A DNA stretch of 64,000 nucleotides, from the NCBI GenBank assembly GCA_031271785.1, contig JAISUZ010000042.1:24120-88119 (forward strand), in the 5' to 3' direction. The translations under genes and the position numbers were made by a program. This DNA is from Fibrobacter sp. (GTDB lineage: Bacteria; Fibrobacterota; Fibrobacteria; Fibrobacterales; Fibrobacteraceae). Of the stretch, positions 38,001 through 47,406 are shown in pieces. Every line of letters starts with the position of its first letter. Position 1 is the first letter of the stretch. The notes below the pieces were generated by a model. The model did not search any database. It saw nothing but the letters and a program-made list of their open reading frames with translations, and was not told the origin of the DNA.

Positions 38001-41000
38001 AATCCACCGCCTGGCGGTAATGTATTCTACGGATACTTTGAGCCTGCTTGGAAAATTCCATAATAGCTTGAATTTCGAGGGAAATTCCATGGCTCCCGTC
38101 AGCAGAGGGCTTTCTACGGCAACGGTTTCAAATACCGTACCCGGCGTTTCCGCATTTTCCGGGAAGGAACCGGTTCCCACTTATGAAACCCTGTTCGGGA
38201 CACTGAGTCAGGTGCAGTTTGAGAATAACCAGACTGTGTTCAGCCCTTCCGCTTATTTTGTGGATCTTTTGGAATTTATCGACGGTATCAGCCGGAAAAA
38301 TCTTTTTTCCCGGCGGCCGGAACTGAAAGAAACCGATCTGACCCAAAAGAATGCCGAGACGGTTCTCCCTTACATTGATCTTGTTTTGGAAATGCTGGAA
38401 AATGCCGTTTCTCCCCGTCAATTCTTTTTGCTTGAAGATTCTTCGTTTGCCGGCTTTCTGGATTCCGCGGCGGACCCCGTAACTCTTCCCGTGTCTGCAA
38501 TTCCTCCCGCACTTCTGGAGGCGTTTGAACACCGGGGTATTGAAATCCCGGTCACTTTTGATCTGCGGACAAGTAATGTCAATGCCGATGAGTGGTATTT
38601 GCAGACCGAATCCTGGAGAGTTTTGATTCGCCGGAAACTTATTGCGGAAATGAAACTTGCCGGTTTTCTGATAACAGCTTATCCGCAGACCGGTAAAGAG
38701 GCTTCCGATTTGAGCGTGATGCCGGAACACCGGAATCCTTTGGCCTATGAAGCCCTTTCGGAACTGTATTTTCCGTTGCAGCTTCCTTTGAATCCCGGAG
38801 CAGAAGAAGTTCATGAAACATTGAAGTTGCTTGGAGTGAGCAAGCACGATTCCATAATTACCCTTTGCAGAGAACGAAACTTACGCTATACGGATGCGGA
38901 CGGCAATTTGATATGCGCGAATTTCGGTATTACTCAGAAAATGCGCCGCATCCTGGAAGGGACAAATTCCATTTTGTCGGACACCCCCTGGGAACTTTGG
39001 GGGCTTTTGGAAGACGGGAATGCCATTGTGCAGGCGGATCATCCGGATCTTTGGGTTCCCGGCAGTACATGGATCGAAATTCTATCTTTTGTTCCGGAGT
39101 TTATGCGGAGAACGGGGCTGAATGTCGAGGGGATGTTGGATCTTTTTGCATTGAAAGTTCTGAATAGCGATCATCATATTACGCTGAATGCGACGGATGA
39201 GGGTTTGCAGACCGGTGATCCCGATGATTACCGGATCAGCGGACTGGACAAATCGGGCTTGAACCATATTTATCGTCTGATTCGTTTGCAGGCTATTTTA
39301 CAGTGTTCCTGGAAAGATTTGGATAATTTCCTGACTTCTGCGAGCCAAGGAATGCCGGTGTCTCTGAATTATCTGCATACGGCAAAGCTTTTCAGGGAAC
39401 GATATTCCATTACCTGGGCGGATACGGGCTGTTTCTGGGGGCCAATCGTTGCCCGTTCCGAAAAACGTCAGGGCAAGAGTCCTTTTGAAGAACTGTTTCT
39501 TGCCAAATGGCTTAGTGATGCGGCGATTTCATCCATGAAAATTTTGCTGGATACGGATGCGGGCATTACGACTTTCGGGGAAATCTCTTCGGAAGCAAAA
39601 CTCGCTCTTCGGCAGGTGTTGCGCATGTCCGAAGCCGACTTGGAAATGATTTTCGATAGGGAACTGGATACCGACCGGTATCTGAATCTCGAAAATATTA
39701 CAAAAGTGCTGCGGGTGAATTTGCTGATTAAAGCCCTGAAGCTGGATGTTGAGGATTTTTACACGTTGAAAGATTTTTCAGAGATCGATCCTTTCCATCC
39801 GGAAAAGCCGGAAAATCTTTTGCTTTTTGATGATATGGTTTTCCGTCTTTCGGATTGCGGAGTCCGGTTGAAAGGATTATGGAACCTTTTATGCAAAGCC
39901 CCTTCTACGGAAACGGATACCGGCCGGGTGCAGAGTTTGATTCTTTCATTGCGTGATATTGCCGCCGAAGCGGAAGCTTTCCTTTCTTCCGATGCGGTTC
40001 CTGTTTTTGATACCGCAGAAGAATTGAAATTATTCAAGGAACGTTATCGCCGGGAGCAGGTACTTTCTCGCGTTAAAACCCTGCTTTCGGAAACTTTTTC
40101 GGAATTTACGGGCGGCGATTCCGAACTTTCTTCGCTGCTTTTATCGCAATACAAGATCGAAGAAAAGAGCCTGCTTGATCTATGGTACGGACTTTCACAG
40201 GTCGGCTGGACCCGTAGCGTCGGTACGGACAGCCAATCTGTTGATGATTTCCGGTTGCCTGCCGATTTGGGTGGAGAAAGTTTGGTGACATGGTCTGCCT
40301 GGTTCCTGGCCGGTAAGAACGGAAACTTGACATTCCGGCTGGATCATGACGCCTGTTCCGTAGATGTTCGAATCAACGGAAATCACTGCGTTGTCGCGGA
40401 GGATGGTTCATTTAGCCCGCCGGAGCTTACGGAAGGTGAAGCCGTGCGGATAGAGATAGAGGCTTCCGATTTTGAAAATTTGTCCGATTTTTATTTGGAA
40501 ATTCTTTGGGATGCTTCGACGGTGGAGATGCCCGACGGAACAAGCAGCCCCGTTTTGGAAAGAATTCCCATAACGACCCTGATTCCTTCTGATTTCTGGA
40601 CGGATTGCGATGTATTGCAAAGCACTCTTCCCGTGTTCCGTAAAATGTCGGAATACCTGGAGCTGACGGGAATGAGTCCGGGTATTTTCAAAATCCTTCG
40701 GGTAAAATCCGCGAACTCCGAGTGGAAAATTCTGCTTCCGGAACAGCTCCCGATTCAGTCGGCGAATTCCGGCGTATGGCAACGTTTTATCCGCCTGCTT
40801 GATATTTTGAAATTATGTACCGATTTCCCTGTCGATGAAAGTCAGTTGTTACCTGCCGGTGAGTCCGATTCTCCTTTCCTGAGAATGGTTGAGGAACTGG
40901 AATCGGCACCGAATGCCGCAACGGCCTTGGAAAAACTTTGTGTTATCCAAAACGGCTGGGATCCGGTTCGCTTTAAGGAACTGGCGGAAAAATCCGTTCC

Positions 41001-44000
41001 GGTGATTGATTTGGAAGAATCCGCACAGGCGATTGCTTCGCCGGAAATGCTCCTGTATATGTTGGAAAATATGCCGACTTTGCAAAAAATCGGCCTTCCG
41101 GTAGAGACTCTCAAAGCGATCCAGAGTGCGAATCCTCAGGATGCGAAAGTGAAAGAATTCCGAAGTTGTTTGCAGGTGCGACTCGGTATGGATTCCTGGA
41201 ACAAAATGGTGACAACCATGATGAACACTCTGCGCATTCGCCAACGGGATGCGCTGGTTACCTTCCTGCTCTATCAGGGTCCTGATTTGGATCAGGATTC
41301 GGTTCCGGGGTCCTCCTATGTTTCCTATTTGAGAAAAGTATTAAGTAATGCGGGTGCGTTACAATTTGAAGAGATGGATACCTGGGTTGCTTTGCGCCTG
41401 TACGAGTTATTGACCGGAATGCCGGCGGCTACCCACGGATCGGAGGAATGGAGTGTTTCTTCCGAACAGTGGGCGGTTCTGGACGGGCGCAGAGGTTATC
41501 GCCATGAGAATGATCTTTATGCGCATTTCCTGATTGATGTGGAAATGAATACGGATATGTCCACTTCAAGAATTGTTCAGGCTTCTGCAGCGATTCAACT
41601 GTATGTGCAACGGACTCTCATGGGGCTTGAAAAATCCTCCTATTTAAACGAGCAGGATATTGAGCAGTGGACGTGGCTGAAGAACTATCGCCTTTGGGAA
41701 TCCAACCGGAAAATTTTCCTTTATCCGGAAAACTGGATAGAACCCGAACTCAGAGATGATAAGACTCCGTTTTTCAAAGAACTTGAAGCGGAATTCGAGA
41801 GTGGTGAAATCACTTCGGAGATCGCGAAAAAGGCTTTGGGCAATTACCTGGAGAAGATGAGAGCGGTCTCGGGCCTCGACATTATCGGTGTATATCGCGG
41901 TGATGCCGAGGTTCCCCGTACCAAAGATACCCTGCATATCATCGGCAAGACAAAATCGAGCCCTCATCAGTATTTCTATCGCCGCTGCCATCAAAAGAGC
42001 AATTTCGCAAACATTTGGGCACCGTGGGAACTCATTGATGTGGATATCCAGGCCGATTCGGTGCTTCCGGTCTTTTTCAACGGCCACCTCCATGTTTTTT
42101 GGGCGACATACAAACCGGCAAGGTATTCCGGAGAAAAAAGAACGCTCATTCATAGAGATGGAAACGGAGCTCTCGTTGAATTACCGTTTCCTCAGGATTC
42201 TACCGTGGTGGAGATGACTCTGTGCTGGTCCACTCTGGTTCAGGGCAAATGGACGGCAAAGAAACAGGGCGCTTCTTTCATCGATATCAATACCCCTTTC
42301 CATACCGAGCAGGATCAGCAGTGGAATGCCGCAGACCATTACCATTTTATTGTGGATAGCAATACGGCCGAATATCTGCAGATTAAGGTATTCAAAACCA
42401 ATGCCGAAAGTACATGGATATACGATACCGGAATTTATACCGTTTGGCATGACGGCGAGAATCGTTTCCAGGAAATTCCGGACTCGACAGGGCAGGCTTA
42501 CTTCATTGATCCGCATGGAACCATCTTTTTACAGAATTATGCGACTTCATATAAAGCCGGTGCGATAGCCCGTTCCGCCGGAGCTCTCCGGTTACTGGGA
42601 AGAACTTCCGGCGGGTATAAGATGCTCACGGCCAATTCGGGACTTTTGATAGGGAAAGATGAACCGGGATTCCTGTTGGAGGATTCCAGAGCCTATTTTA
42701 TTCAGAGATCGGATAACGGAAAAACTCAAACCACCTACAAGATGGAATCGGTTTCTCATCCGATTGTGAAAGAGTTTCAAAAACGTTTCGGTGAAGGCGA
42801 TCTGCCCGGTCTGATGCGGCGTGAGACTCAAGCTCTTTCCATGGCGGTAGGCAGTTACTACAGTTACTCTTATTACAGCTATAATTATTATTACAGCGTA
42901 TTGCTCGGGTATTACACTTCCGGAGACTGGCAGGCTTGGGATGCCGGCCAAAATGCTTTTGAATTGCGCTATCTCCCGAATGAGGCGATACTTTCGCGCC
43001 CTTATCCAATGGATGTGGTGGATTTCAATTACGGAAGTGCCTGCGGCATTTACAATTGGGAATTGTTTTTCCATGCGCCGTTCTTGATCGCAAGGCAGCT
43101 CAGTGCAAGTCAGCGATATCAGGAAGCGCTGGATTGGTATCACTTTATTTTCGATCCGAGAAATAAATTGAGCGGTTACGAGAAAACCAAGCGTTGGGCA
43201 TTTAAGTTACCTGCGGGCGCACGGTTTTGGAATTTCCTTCCTTTCTTTGCCAATCCGGATGCCGATAAAACGATCGCAAGTCAAATGGGTTTGCCGGATA
43301 GCCGCGGGAATATGCCCGATGTTCAGGCGATGAAAAGCCTTGTGGATGACTGGAAAAACGATCCGTTTAATCCTCATCTGATTGCACGCGGCCGCATTGT
43401 CGCCTATCAAAAAGCGGTGATCATGCATTATCTGGATACTCTTGTCGCCTGGGCGGATCAGAATTTCCGGACAGATACCCTGGAATCGGTGAACGAGGCC
43501 ATTCAGCTTTACATTCTTGCGGCGGAAATCCTCGGAACACGACCGCAGTCAATCCCTTCAACCCTGAAAATTTCGCCTCTTTCATACACTCAAATGAAAA
43601 AGAAGAATATGGATTCATTCTCCAATGTGGTTGTGGAACTGGAAAATTCTTTGGTGAAAACCTCCGCCGAAGCGAGAGAGACGGTTCAGGGGTCCGTGGC
43701 TCCTTCATCCAAGCAGGTTTTGGGACTTGGGCCGAAAATGTTCTTCTTTACGGTTCCCCGCAATGAAAAGGTGATGGCTTACTGGGATCTGCTGGATGAC
43801 CGGCTTTTCAAAATTCGTAACGGAATGAATATTGACGGTGTCAAGCGCCAGCTCTCCCTTTTTGCGCCGCCTATTGATCCGGGACTTTTGGTGAGAGCCG
43901 CGGCGGCCGGGATTGACATCGGCACTGCGCTCAATGACATGTTTGCTCCGGTTCCCCAGTACCGTTTCACATTCATGGTTCAAAAAGCCATTGAGCTCTG

Positions 44001-45939
44001 CAATATGGTACAATCCATGGGAGGGGCGATTCTTTCGGCTCTGGAGAAAAAAGATGCGGAAGAAATGGCACGGCTCCGTGCCGATCATGAGAGCGTTTTG
44101 CTGAAACTTTCCAGAGAAGTTCGGCAAATACAAATCGACGAAGCCGGTATTTCCATTGAGGGATTAAAGAAAAGCAAAACCTCTATCGAGTTCCGCAAAC
44201 AGCATTACGAAAAGTTGATTGCCGCCGGTGATTCCGGTCTGGAAAAACAGCAGTTGAGTCAGATGGAATCCGCGGCTGTTTACAACGACAAAGCGAATAA
44301 TGCCACGCTTGCTGTTAAAGCCCTTTCGGGTGTTCCCGCAATCATTACGGGTGCCTCCGGTTTTGGCGGTTCTCCGCACGTCGGAGTAACAATAGATATT
44401 CTGAAAGGAGCTGCGGCTGTTGCAGACATTTTGGCCAGCGGCTATAATTTAGCTGCAGCCAAGTTACACAATTCCGCTTCCAGAGCCGGGATCCGGGCCG
44501 GGTACGAACGCCGCTTGCAGGATTGGGAATTCCAGAAAACGGCCGCCGAAAAAGAACTGGAGAATATCGAACAGCAGATTCTCGGAGCTGAAATTCGCTT
44601 GCAGGTCGCTCAGTTGGAACTGAATCATTTGGAAAAGCAAATTACCCAGTCCGAAGAAGTGTATGAGTTTTTGAAAAACAAGTACACGAACAGGGAACTG
44701 TACCAGTGGATGGTGAAAGAAATTGCTTCTCTGTACAGTAAAAACTATCAACTTGCCTATGATGTCGCCAAACGAGCCGAAAAATCTTACGGGTTTGAAC
44801 TGGGAATCACGGACTCTTCGTTCATTCGGTTCGGTTATTGGGACGGACTATATAAAGGGCTTCTTTCCGGTGAGCGCCTGATGCTGGATCTCCGCCGGAT
44901 GGAAGTCTCTTACATTGAAAAGAACAAAAGGGAATTGGAGATTACCAAGCCGGTTTCGATCGCTCAGTTGGATCCGCAGGCGATTTTGAATCTTCAGGAA
45001 ACAGGGGAGTGTACCTTCTCCCTGCCCGAAGCCCTTTTCGATATGGATTTCCCCGGTCATTATTTCCGCCGTATCCGTTCCGTGCGCCTGACGATTCCTT
45101 GTGTTGCGGGGCCCTATACGAGTGTCAGCGCCAAGCTCACATTGAAGACCAATTCGATGCGCAAATCCAGCCAGGTGAACCCTGGAAAGGGAGACAGTTA
45201 TCCACGCCTTGATGGGGATGATGCCCGTTTTGTGAATCAACTTGCCGGTATTCAGGGAATCGCTACCAGTCAGCCCAATGGTGCGACGGGCATGTTCGAT
45301 TTCAATTTCCGCGATGAACGGTATCTGCCCTTTGAAGGGGCCGGTGTCATCAGTACGTGGAGTCTGGAACTGCCGACGGAACTTCGGCAATTCGATTACC
45401 GAAGCATCACGGATGTCGTGCTGACCATCAGTTATACGGCCCGTGAGGACGGCAGTCTGAAAAATGCGGCGAATTCGTGGATAAATCATTCCATTAAAGA
45501 ATATGTTGAAGCTCTTTCCGATGGAGAACCGGCGAATCGCCTGTTCAGCCTGAAACGGGAATTCCCCGATGCTTACCAGAGCTTACTCGCTTCGGGTTCG
45601 GCGAATTTCTCAATCACTGCCGAGCATTTTCCCTATTTCCTCAAGAATCAGCCGCTTGTATTGGCCGATGGCGACGGTTCCCAAATTATGGCTCTAGCCA
45701 AAGGGAATGGTCAATTAAATCAAACCGTTCAGGTCATATTTAAGGAACCGGGCGACGGAAGCGCTACGGAAGTCTGCAATTCGAGTCTTCTCAATGAAGA
45801 CGGAACCAAAATCTATTTCGCTCCTGTTTCCGACTGGGCGAAGCGGCCGGTAGTTGTAGATTGCACCATTCAGGCAAATTTCAACGCCTTTGAAATAGAT
45901 GATATTCTTCTTAACCTTAACTATACGGTCAATAAATAA
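35053..45939 (+). CDS. Tc toxin TcA (pore/translocation) subunit
   Basis: A protein of about 3628 residues. TcA forms the pentameric pre-pore that docks on target cells and injects the toxin held by TcB-TcC. Residues about 7-530 are tandem beta-sandwich repeats (starts near 7, 112, 220, 320 and 427, each with a W-x-h-x-G opening and YYLGE...G-F-I-S/Y-F motifs), resembling carboxypeptidase-regulatory folds. Next come the VRP1/helical shell (NNQTVFSPSAYFVDLLEFID), the neuraminidase-like domain (about 2280-2360), a Tyr-rich stretch at 2601-2622, the channel coiled coil (about 2990-3270) and the C-terminal TcB-binding domain (FNFRDERYLPFEGAGVIS...). Known TcA proteins are about 2500 residues, so this is long. 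Start ATG 35053 is chosen over GTG 35047 because AGGAG is 5 nt upstream. Confidence 0.93.
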   Translation: MPEVIIENWNIKGIILSVDGITPFGEGKVRIVDLFNGVEYYLGESVLNASGDFSISFSRNHIQQGNSGRLAPEIILRVYDYQGRVLYQSETFVPSAAVHSVYAVLARMPVPEVWHVSGLVFDRNGETPFTDGKIVAQCVESGTEYYLGECGLDTDGRFDIIFSRSQFQFGNVEKNAPDAVFRIYDYSGNLLWQSDMVTLSSSDYVIQPQIGGTVVSDVPENWNVSGSVKRSDFSAVSSVRVNIYDVLYGVEMLLGETFTDGNGAYRIGFAKSDFQSSDSYRIAPNLLVRAFSADDSLLVQSGVLAEAPSETVIDLVLISDEWEISGFVQDADGYAVTLGSVEIYDVSAGYELSLGSAALDSQGQYRVLYSKNAFQLGNPFREAPDILVKLFYPQGVLLMQSAVVENASSKQVMDLILPESSSGESQYCVYGSVTNKAKLPVAHHTVEAFLLRISNGEFSETLLGSAFTDVSGNYEIYYDPSFLEFPILSDPTDHGAETDSIFIRLPRSAASDGSIIYDVSSVICHSAKRQKIDIRVDRASGSDDSEYERVRFALSAYMAAMQNMYDQTEPAFSNRIQYIFCKTGVEDFKVLAFYHSLHMARRIEEALSEAEISFTLDTASDFEKFMYASFRSECPADVASFLAMDSSAYYKVLADAIEARIIAETCTANLPAFWDQWLKLVQLLSSAVNTQKAAPTVGAFAKTILDLFRTPAPFPPVGADYDAWKEQKDRDDKTIQDTVRIYQEVQGDMDAFWKEMWANAGAESNPDHLFTDVFVTQLAFIFDLYSISNGFVPFAQGAFYYFASYKTTSYNPPINTYHIRNLASIGENEWVGMTSYFLNYTEADNKFPDELPGSANNEKLRILAMATRKLYMEKFPVENISESYANSDNEELRSVGEFLKTAEDFNLDSTHIEKYLAAHPDLTVNAAYLKAIQRINRLTEKSEAQEYLLQRELDSSYKISLVEEETFVADHAEGLGGIDEARQIHRLAVMYSTDTLSLLGKFHNSLNFEGNSMAPVSRGLSTATVSNTVPGVSAFSGKEPVPTYETLFGTLSQVQFENNQTVFSPSAYFVDLLEFIDGISRKNLFSRRPELKETDLTQKNAETVLPYIDLVLEMLENAVSPRQFFLLEDSSFAGFLDSAADPVTLPVSAIPPALLEAFEHRGIEIPVTFDLRTSNVNADEWYLQTESWRVLIRRKLIAEMKLAGFLITAYPQTGKEASDLSVMPEHRNPLAYEALSELYFPLQLPLNPGAEEVHETLKLLGVSKHDSIITLCRERNLRYTDADGNLICANFGITQKMRRILEGTNSILSDTPWELWGLLEDGNAIVQADHPDLWVPGSTWIEILSFVPEFMRRTGLNVEGMLDLFALKVLNSDHHITLNATDEGLQTGDPDDYRISGLDKSGLNHIYRLIRLQAILQCSWKDLDNFLTSASQGMPVSLNYLHTAKLFRERYSITWADTGCFWGPIVARSEKRQGKSPFEELFLAKWLSDAAISSMKILLDTDAGITTFGEISSEAKLALRQVLRMSEADLEMIFDRELDTDRYLNLENITKVLRVNLLIKALKLDVEDFYTLKDFSEIDPFHPEKPENLLLFDDMVFRLSDCGVRLKGLWNLLCKAPSTETDTGRVQSLILSLRDIAAEAEAFLSSDAVPVFDTAEELKLFKERYRREQVLSRVKTLLSETFSEFTGGDSELSSLLLSQYKIEEKSLLDLWYGLSQVGWTRSVGTDSQSVDDFRLPADLGGESLVTWSAWFLAGKNGNLTFRLDHDACSVDVRINGNHCVVAEDGSFSPPELTEGEAVRIEIEASDFENLSDFYLEILWDASTVEMPDGTSSPVLERIPITTLIPSDFWTDCDVLQSTLPVFRKMSEYLELTGMSPGIFKILRVKSANSEWKILLPEQLPIQSANSGVWQRFIRLLDILKLCTDFPVDESQLLPAGESDSPFLRMVEELESAPNAATALEKLCVIQNGWDPVRFKELAEKSVPVIDLEESAQAIASPEMLLYMLENMPTLQKIGLPVETLKAIQSANPQDAKVKEFRSCLQVRLGMDSWNKMVTTMMNTLRIRQRDALVTFLLYQGPDLDQDSVPGSSYVSYLRKVLSNAGALQFEEMDTWVALRLYELLTGMPAATHGSEEWSVSSEQWAVLDGRRGYRHENDLYAHFLIDVEMNTDMSTSRIVQASAAIQLYVQRTLMGLEKSSYLNEQDIEQWTWLKNYRLWESNRKIFLYPENWIEPELRDDKTPFFKELEAEFESGEITSEIAKKALGNYLEKMRAVSGLDIIGVYRGDAEVPRTKDTLHIIGKTKSSPHQYFYRRCHQKSNFANIWAPWELIDVDIQADSVLPVFFNGHLHVFWATYKPARYSGEKRTLIHRDGNGALVELPFPQDSTVVEMTLCWSTLVQGKWTAKKQGASFIDINTPFHTEQDQQWNAADHYHFIVDSNTAEYLQIKVFKTNAESTWIYDTGIYTVWHDGENRFQEIPDSTGQAYFIDPHGTIFLQNYATSYKAGAIARSAGALRLLGRTSGGYKMLTANSGLLIGKDEPGFLLEDSRAYFIQRSDNGKTQTTYKMESVSHPIVKEFQKRFGEGDLPGLMRRETQALSMAVGSYYSYSYYSYNYYYSVLLGYYTSGDWQAWDAGQNAFELRYLPNEAILSRPYPMDVVDFNYGSACGIYNWELFFHAPFLIARQLSASQRYQEALDWYHFIFDPRNKLSGYEKTKRWAFKLPAGARFWNFLPFFANPDADKTIASQMGLPDSRGNMPDVQAMKSLVDDWKNDPFNPHLIARGRIVAYQKAVIMHYLDTLVAWADQNFRTDTLESVNEAIQLYILAAEILGTRPQSIPSTLKISPLSYTQMKKKNMDSFSNVVVELENSLVKTSAEARETVQGSVAPSSKQVLGLGPKMFFFTVPRNEKVMAYWDLLDDRLFKIRNGMNIDGVKRQLSLFAPPIDPGLLVRAAAAGIDIGTALNDMFAPVPQYRFTFMVQKAIELCNMVQSMGGAILSALEKKDAEEMARLRADHESVLLKLSREVRQIQIDEAGISIEGLKKSKTSIEFRKQHYEKLIAAGDSGLEKQQLSQMESAAVYNDKANNATLAVKALSGVPAIITGASGFGGSPHVGVTIDILKGAAAVADILASGYNLAAAKLHNSASRAGIRAGYERRLQDWEFQKTAAEKELENIEQQILGAEIRLQVAQLELNHLEKQITQSEEVYEFLKNKYTNRELYQWMVKEIASLYSKNYQLAYDVAKRAEKSYGFELGITDSSFIRFGYWDGLYKGLLSGERLMLDLRRMEVSYIEKNKRELEITKPVSIAQLDPQAILNLQETGECTFSLPEALFDMDFPGHYFRRIRSVRLTIPCVAGPYTSVSAKLTLKTNSMRKSSQVNPGKGDSYPRLDGDDARFVNQLAGIQGIATSQPNGATGMFDFNFRDERYLPFEGAGVISTWSLELPTELRQFDYRSITDVVLTISYTAREDGSLKNAANSWINHSIKEYVEALSDGEPANRLFSLKREFPDAYQSLLASGSANFSITAEHFPYFLKNQPLVLADGDGSQIMALAKGNGQLNQTVQVIFKEPGDGSATEVCNSSLLNEDGTKIYFAPVSDWAKRPVVVDCTIQANFNAFEIDDILLNLNYTVNK

Positions 45940-45952
45940 AGCGGGAGTTTTT

Positions 45953-47209
45953 ATGTCCAAAAAAATTCTTTTCTTCCCCGATGTGTATCAGGAACAGGGT
46001 CACTGGCTTCCTGCGGTAAGCCTTGCCGAGGCTTTGAAAAATAGGGGTCATGAAGTGGCATTCATGGGTATTGCCGATTGTAAAGCCATTGTGGAACCCT
46101 ATTCATTCCCTTTTCATGAAATCTTCAAAAAGGAGTATCCTTTCGGATACACCAAAACCCATCAGCACCGGTCGGTCAGCGAACGCTGGAAACCGGTTCA
46201 TCTCTGGAACATTATGAACGGCGGACTGGATGAGTTGATGAGCCGCGTGAATCCGGATCTTATTATTTCCGGGTACTTTGCAAGCCTCGAAACCCTGCTG
46301 ATTCGTTACAAATACAATAAACCGTTCCTGATTACAACAACCTACCTTCGCCACCCTGATGATGATCCGGGAATTCGCGGAATTCAAAATCTGGTGGGCA
46401 TGTCGGATGCCATGTCGCGCAGGGTCATGGAATCGGTTTATTCGGGTGATATACCTTCGGATGAACTGACTGTTTATCAGTTTGTCAAGCCTCTGGAAAC
46501 GGCTATGGAGCTGGTACCCTGCCCGCGTGAGTTTGAGTTTTCAAACTACCTGTTCGATTCCGATCTTCACCCGGAAACAAGCCGTGTCAAGTTCATTGAA
46601 CCCTGTGTAACGCGCCCGATCACGGAAAGCGACACTCAGGTCGGCTGGACGGAGGGTATCCCTGCAGACAAACTATCAGGTAACCGCATCCTCTTCGCAA
46701 CTGCCGGGAGTCAGGTTCATGACTATAAGGACAAGGCGCGCCGCTGGTTTCAGGAAATGATTCTGATGATGGACCTTCAGGGCATGCAGAATTATCATTT
46801 GGTGATCTCTGCAGGCTCCGAGCTAATCAAAGAACACTGGAAGCTGCCTTCCAATGTATCGGTATTTTCCTGGGTTCCTCAGTTATCCGTGCTTGACAAA
46901 TGCGCCGCCGCCTACATTCACGGCGGTCTTGCCACAGTCAAGGAATGTATTTACAAAGGTGTACCCTTTGTGATTCTTCCGCTCGGCAAAGATCAGATGG
47001 ATAACGCGCTTCGGGTTCGCCGGGCGGGCATCGGAGAAGTCTCCTTCGCCGAATCTGTTTCCTGCACCGATCTGCAAAGCCTGTTCCTTCAGGCGACGAC
47101 CAATACCTGGACGAAAGCCCGGTTAAATAAAATGAAAGCAACCTTTGAAGAAATGGAAACCGCTCGTCCGGGAGTACAACTGATTCATGACTTTGCCGAG
47201 AACCTTTAG
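45953..47209 (+). CDS. GT1-family (UDP-glycosyltransferase/MGT-like) glycosyltransferase
   Basis: A 418-residue GT-B fold enzyme of the family that glycosylates small molecules or lipids. The N-terminus (ILFFPDVYQEQGHWLPAVSLAEAL) and the donor-binding C-terminal motif (AAYIHGGLATVKECIYKGVPFVILP...DQMDNA) are typical. GGGAG lies 5 nt before ATG 45953, and the gene starts 13 nt after tcA, so it is part of the toxin operon. Acceptor unknown: it could modify the toxin, a surface glycolipid, or a co-produced metabolite. Confidence 0.82.
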   Translation: MSKKILFFPDVYQEQGHWLPAVSLAEALKNRGHEVAFMGIADCKAIVEPYSFPFHEIFKKEYPFGYTKTHQHRSVSERWKPVHLWNIMNGGLDELMSRVNPDLIISGYFASLETLLIRYKYNKPFLITTTYLRHPDDDPGIRGIQNLVGMSDAMSRRVMESVYSGDIPSDELTVYQFVKPLETAMELVPCPREFEFSNYLFDSDLHPETSRVKFIEPCVTRPITESDTQVGWTEGIPADKLSGNRILFATAGSQVHDYKDKARRWFQEMILMMDLQGMQNYHLVISAGSELIKEHWKLPSNVSVFSWVPQLSVLDKCAAAYIHGGLATVKECIYKGVPFVILPLGKDQMDNALRVRRAGIGEVSFAESVSCTDLQSLFLQATTNTWTKARLNKMKATFEEMETARPGVQLIHDFAENL

Positions 47210-47235
47210 GGTATATTGCCAATGATAAACTCAAG

Positions 47236-47352
47236 CATTATAGGGGCGGCTCCCATCCCTCCGGGACGGGACCGGGCTTGTATGGCACGGCGCGGCTGCG
47301 CCGGCGGGTGCCACAGAGCCGCCGCAGCCGTCTCTGCCCGTTCGGGTGCAAA
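47236..47352. repeat. GC-rich intergenic repeat block
   Basis: A dense GC-rich stretch (GGGGCGGCTCCC, CGGCGCGGCTGCGCCGG, GCCGCCGCAGCCG, TGCCCGTTCGGGT) with several short palindromes. It lies between the glycosyltransferase and the tcB-tcC gene. It shares style and words with 15117-15135 and with the repeat units of the tip array (GTGCC, GCCGCAG). It might attenuate transcription into the toxin gene. Confidence 0.45.
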
Positions 47353-47406
47353 TCCCTTCCGCGTTTTAGGGCGGGCCGATAGCAACACAAACAGGAATGT
47401 AATCCC

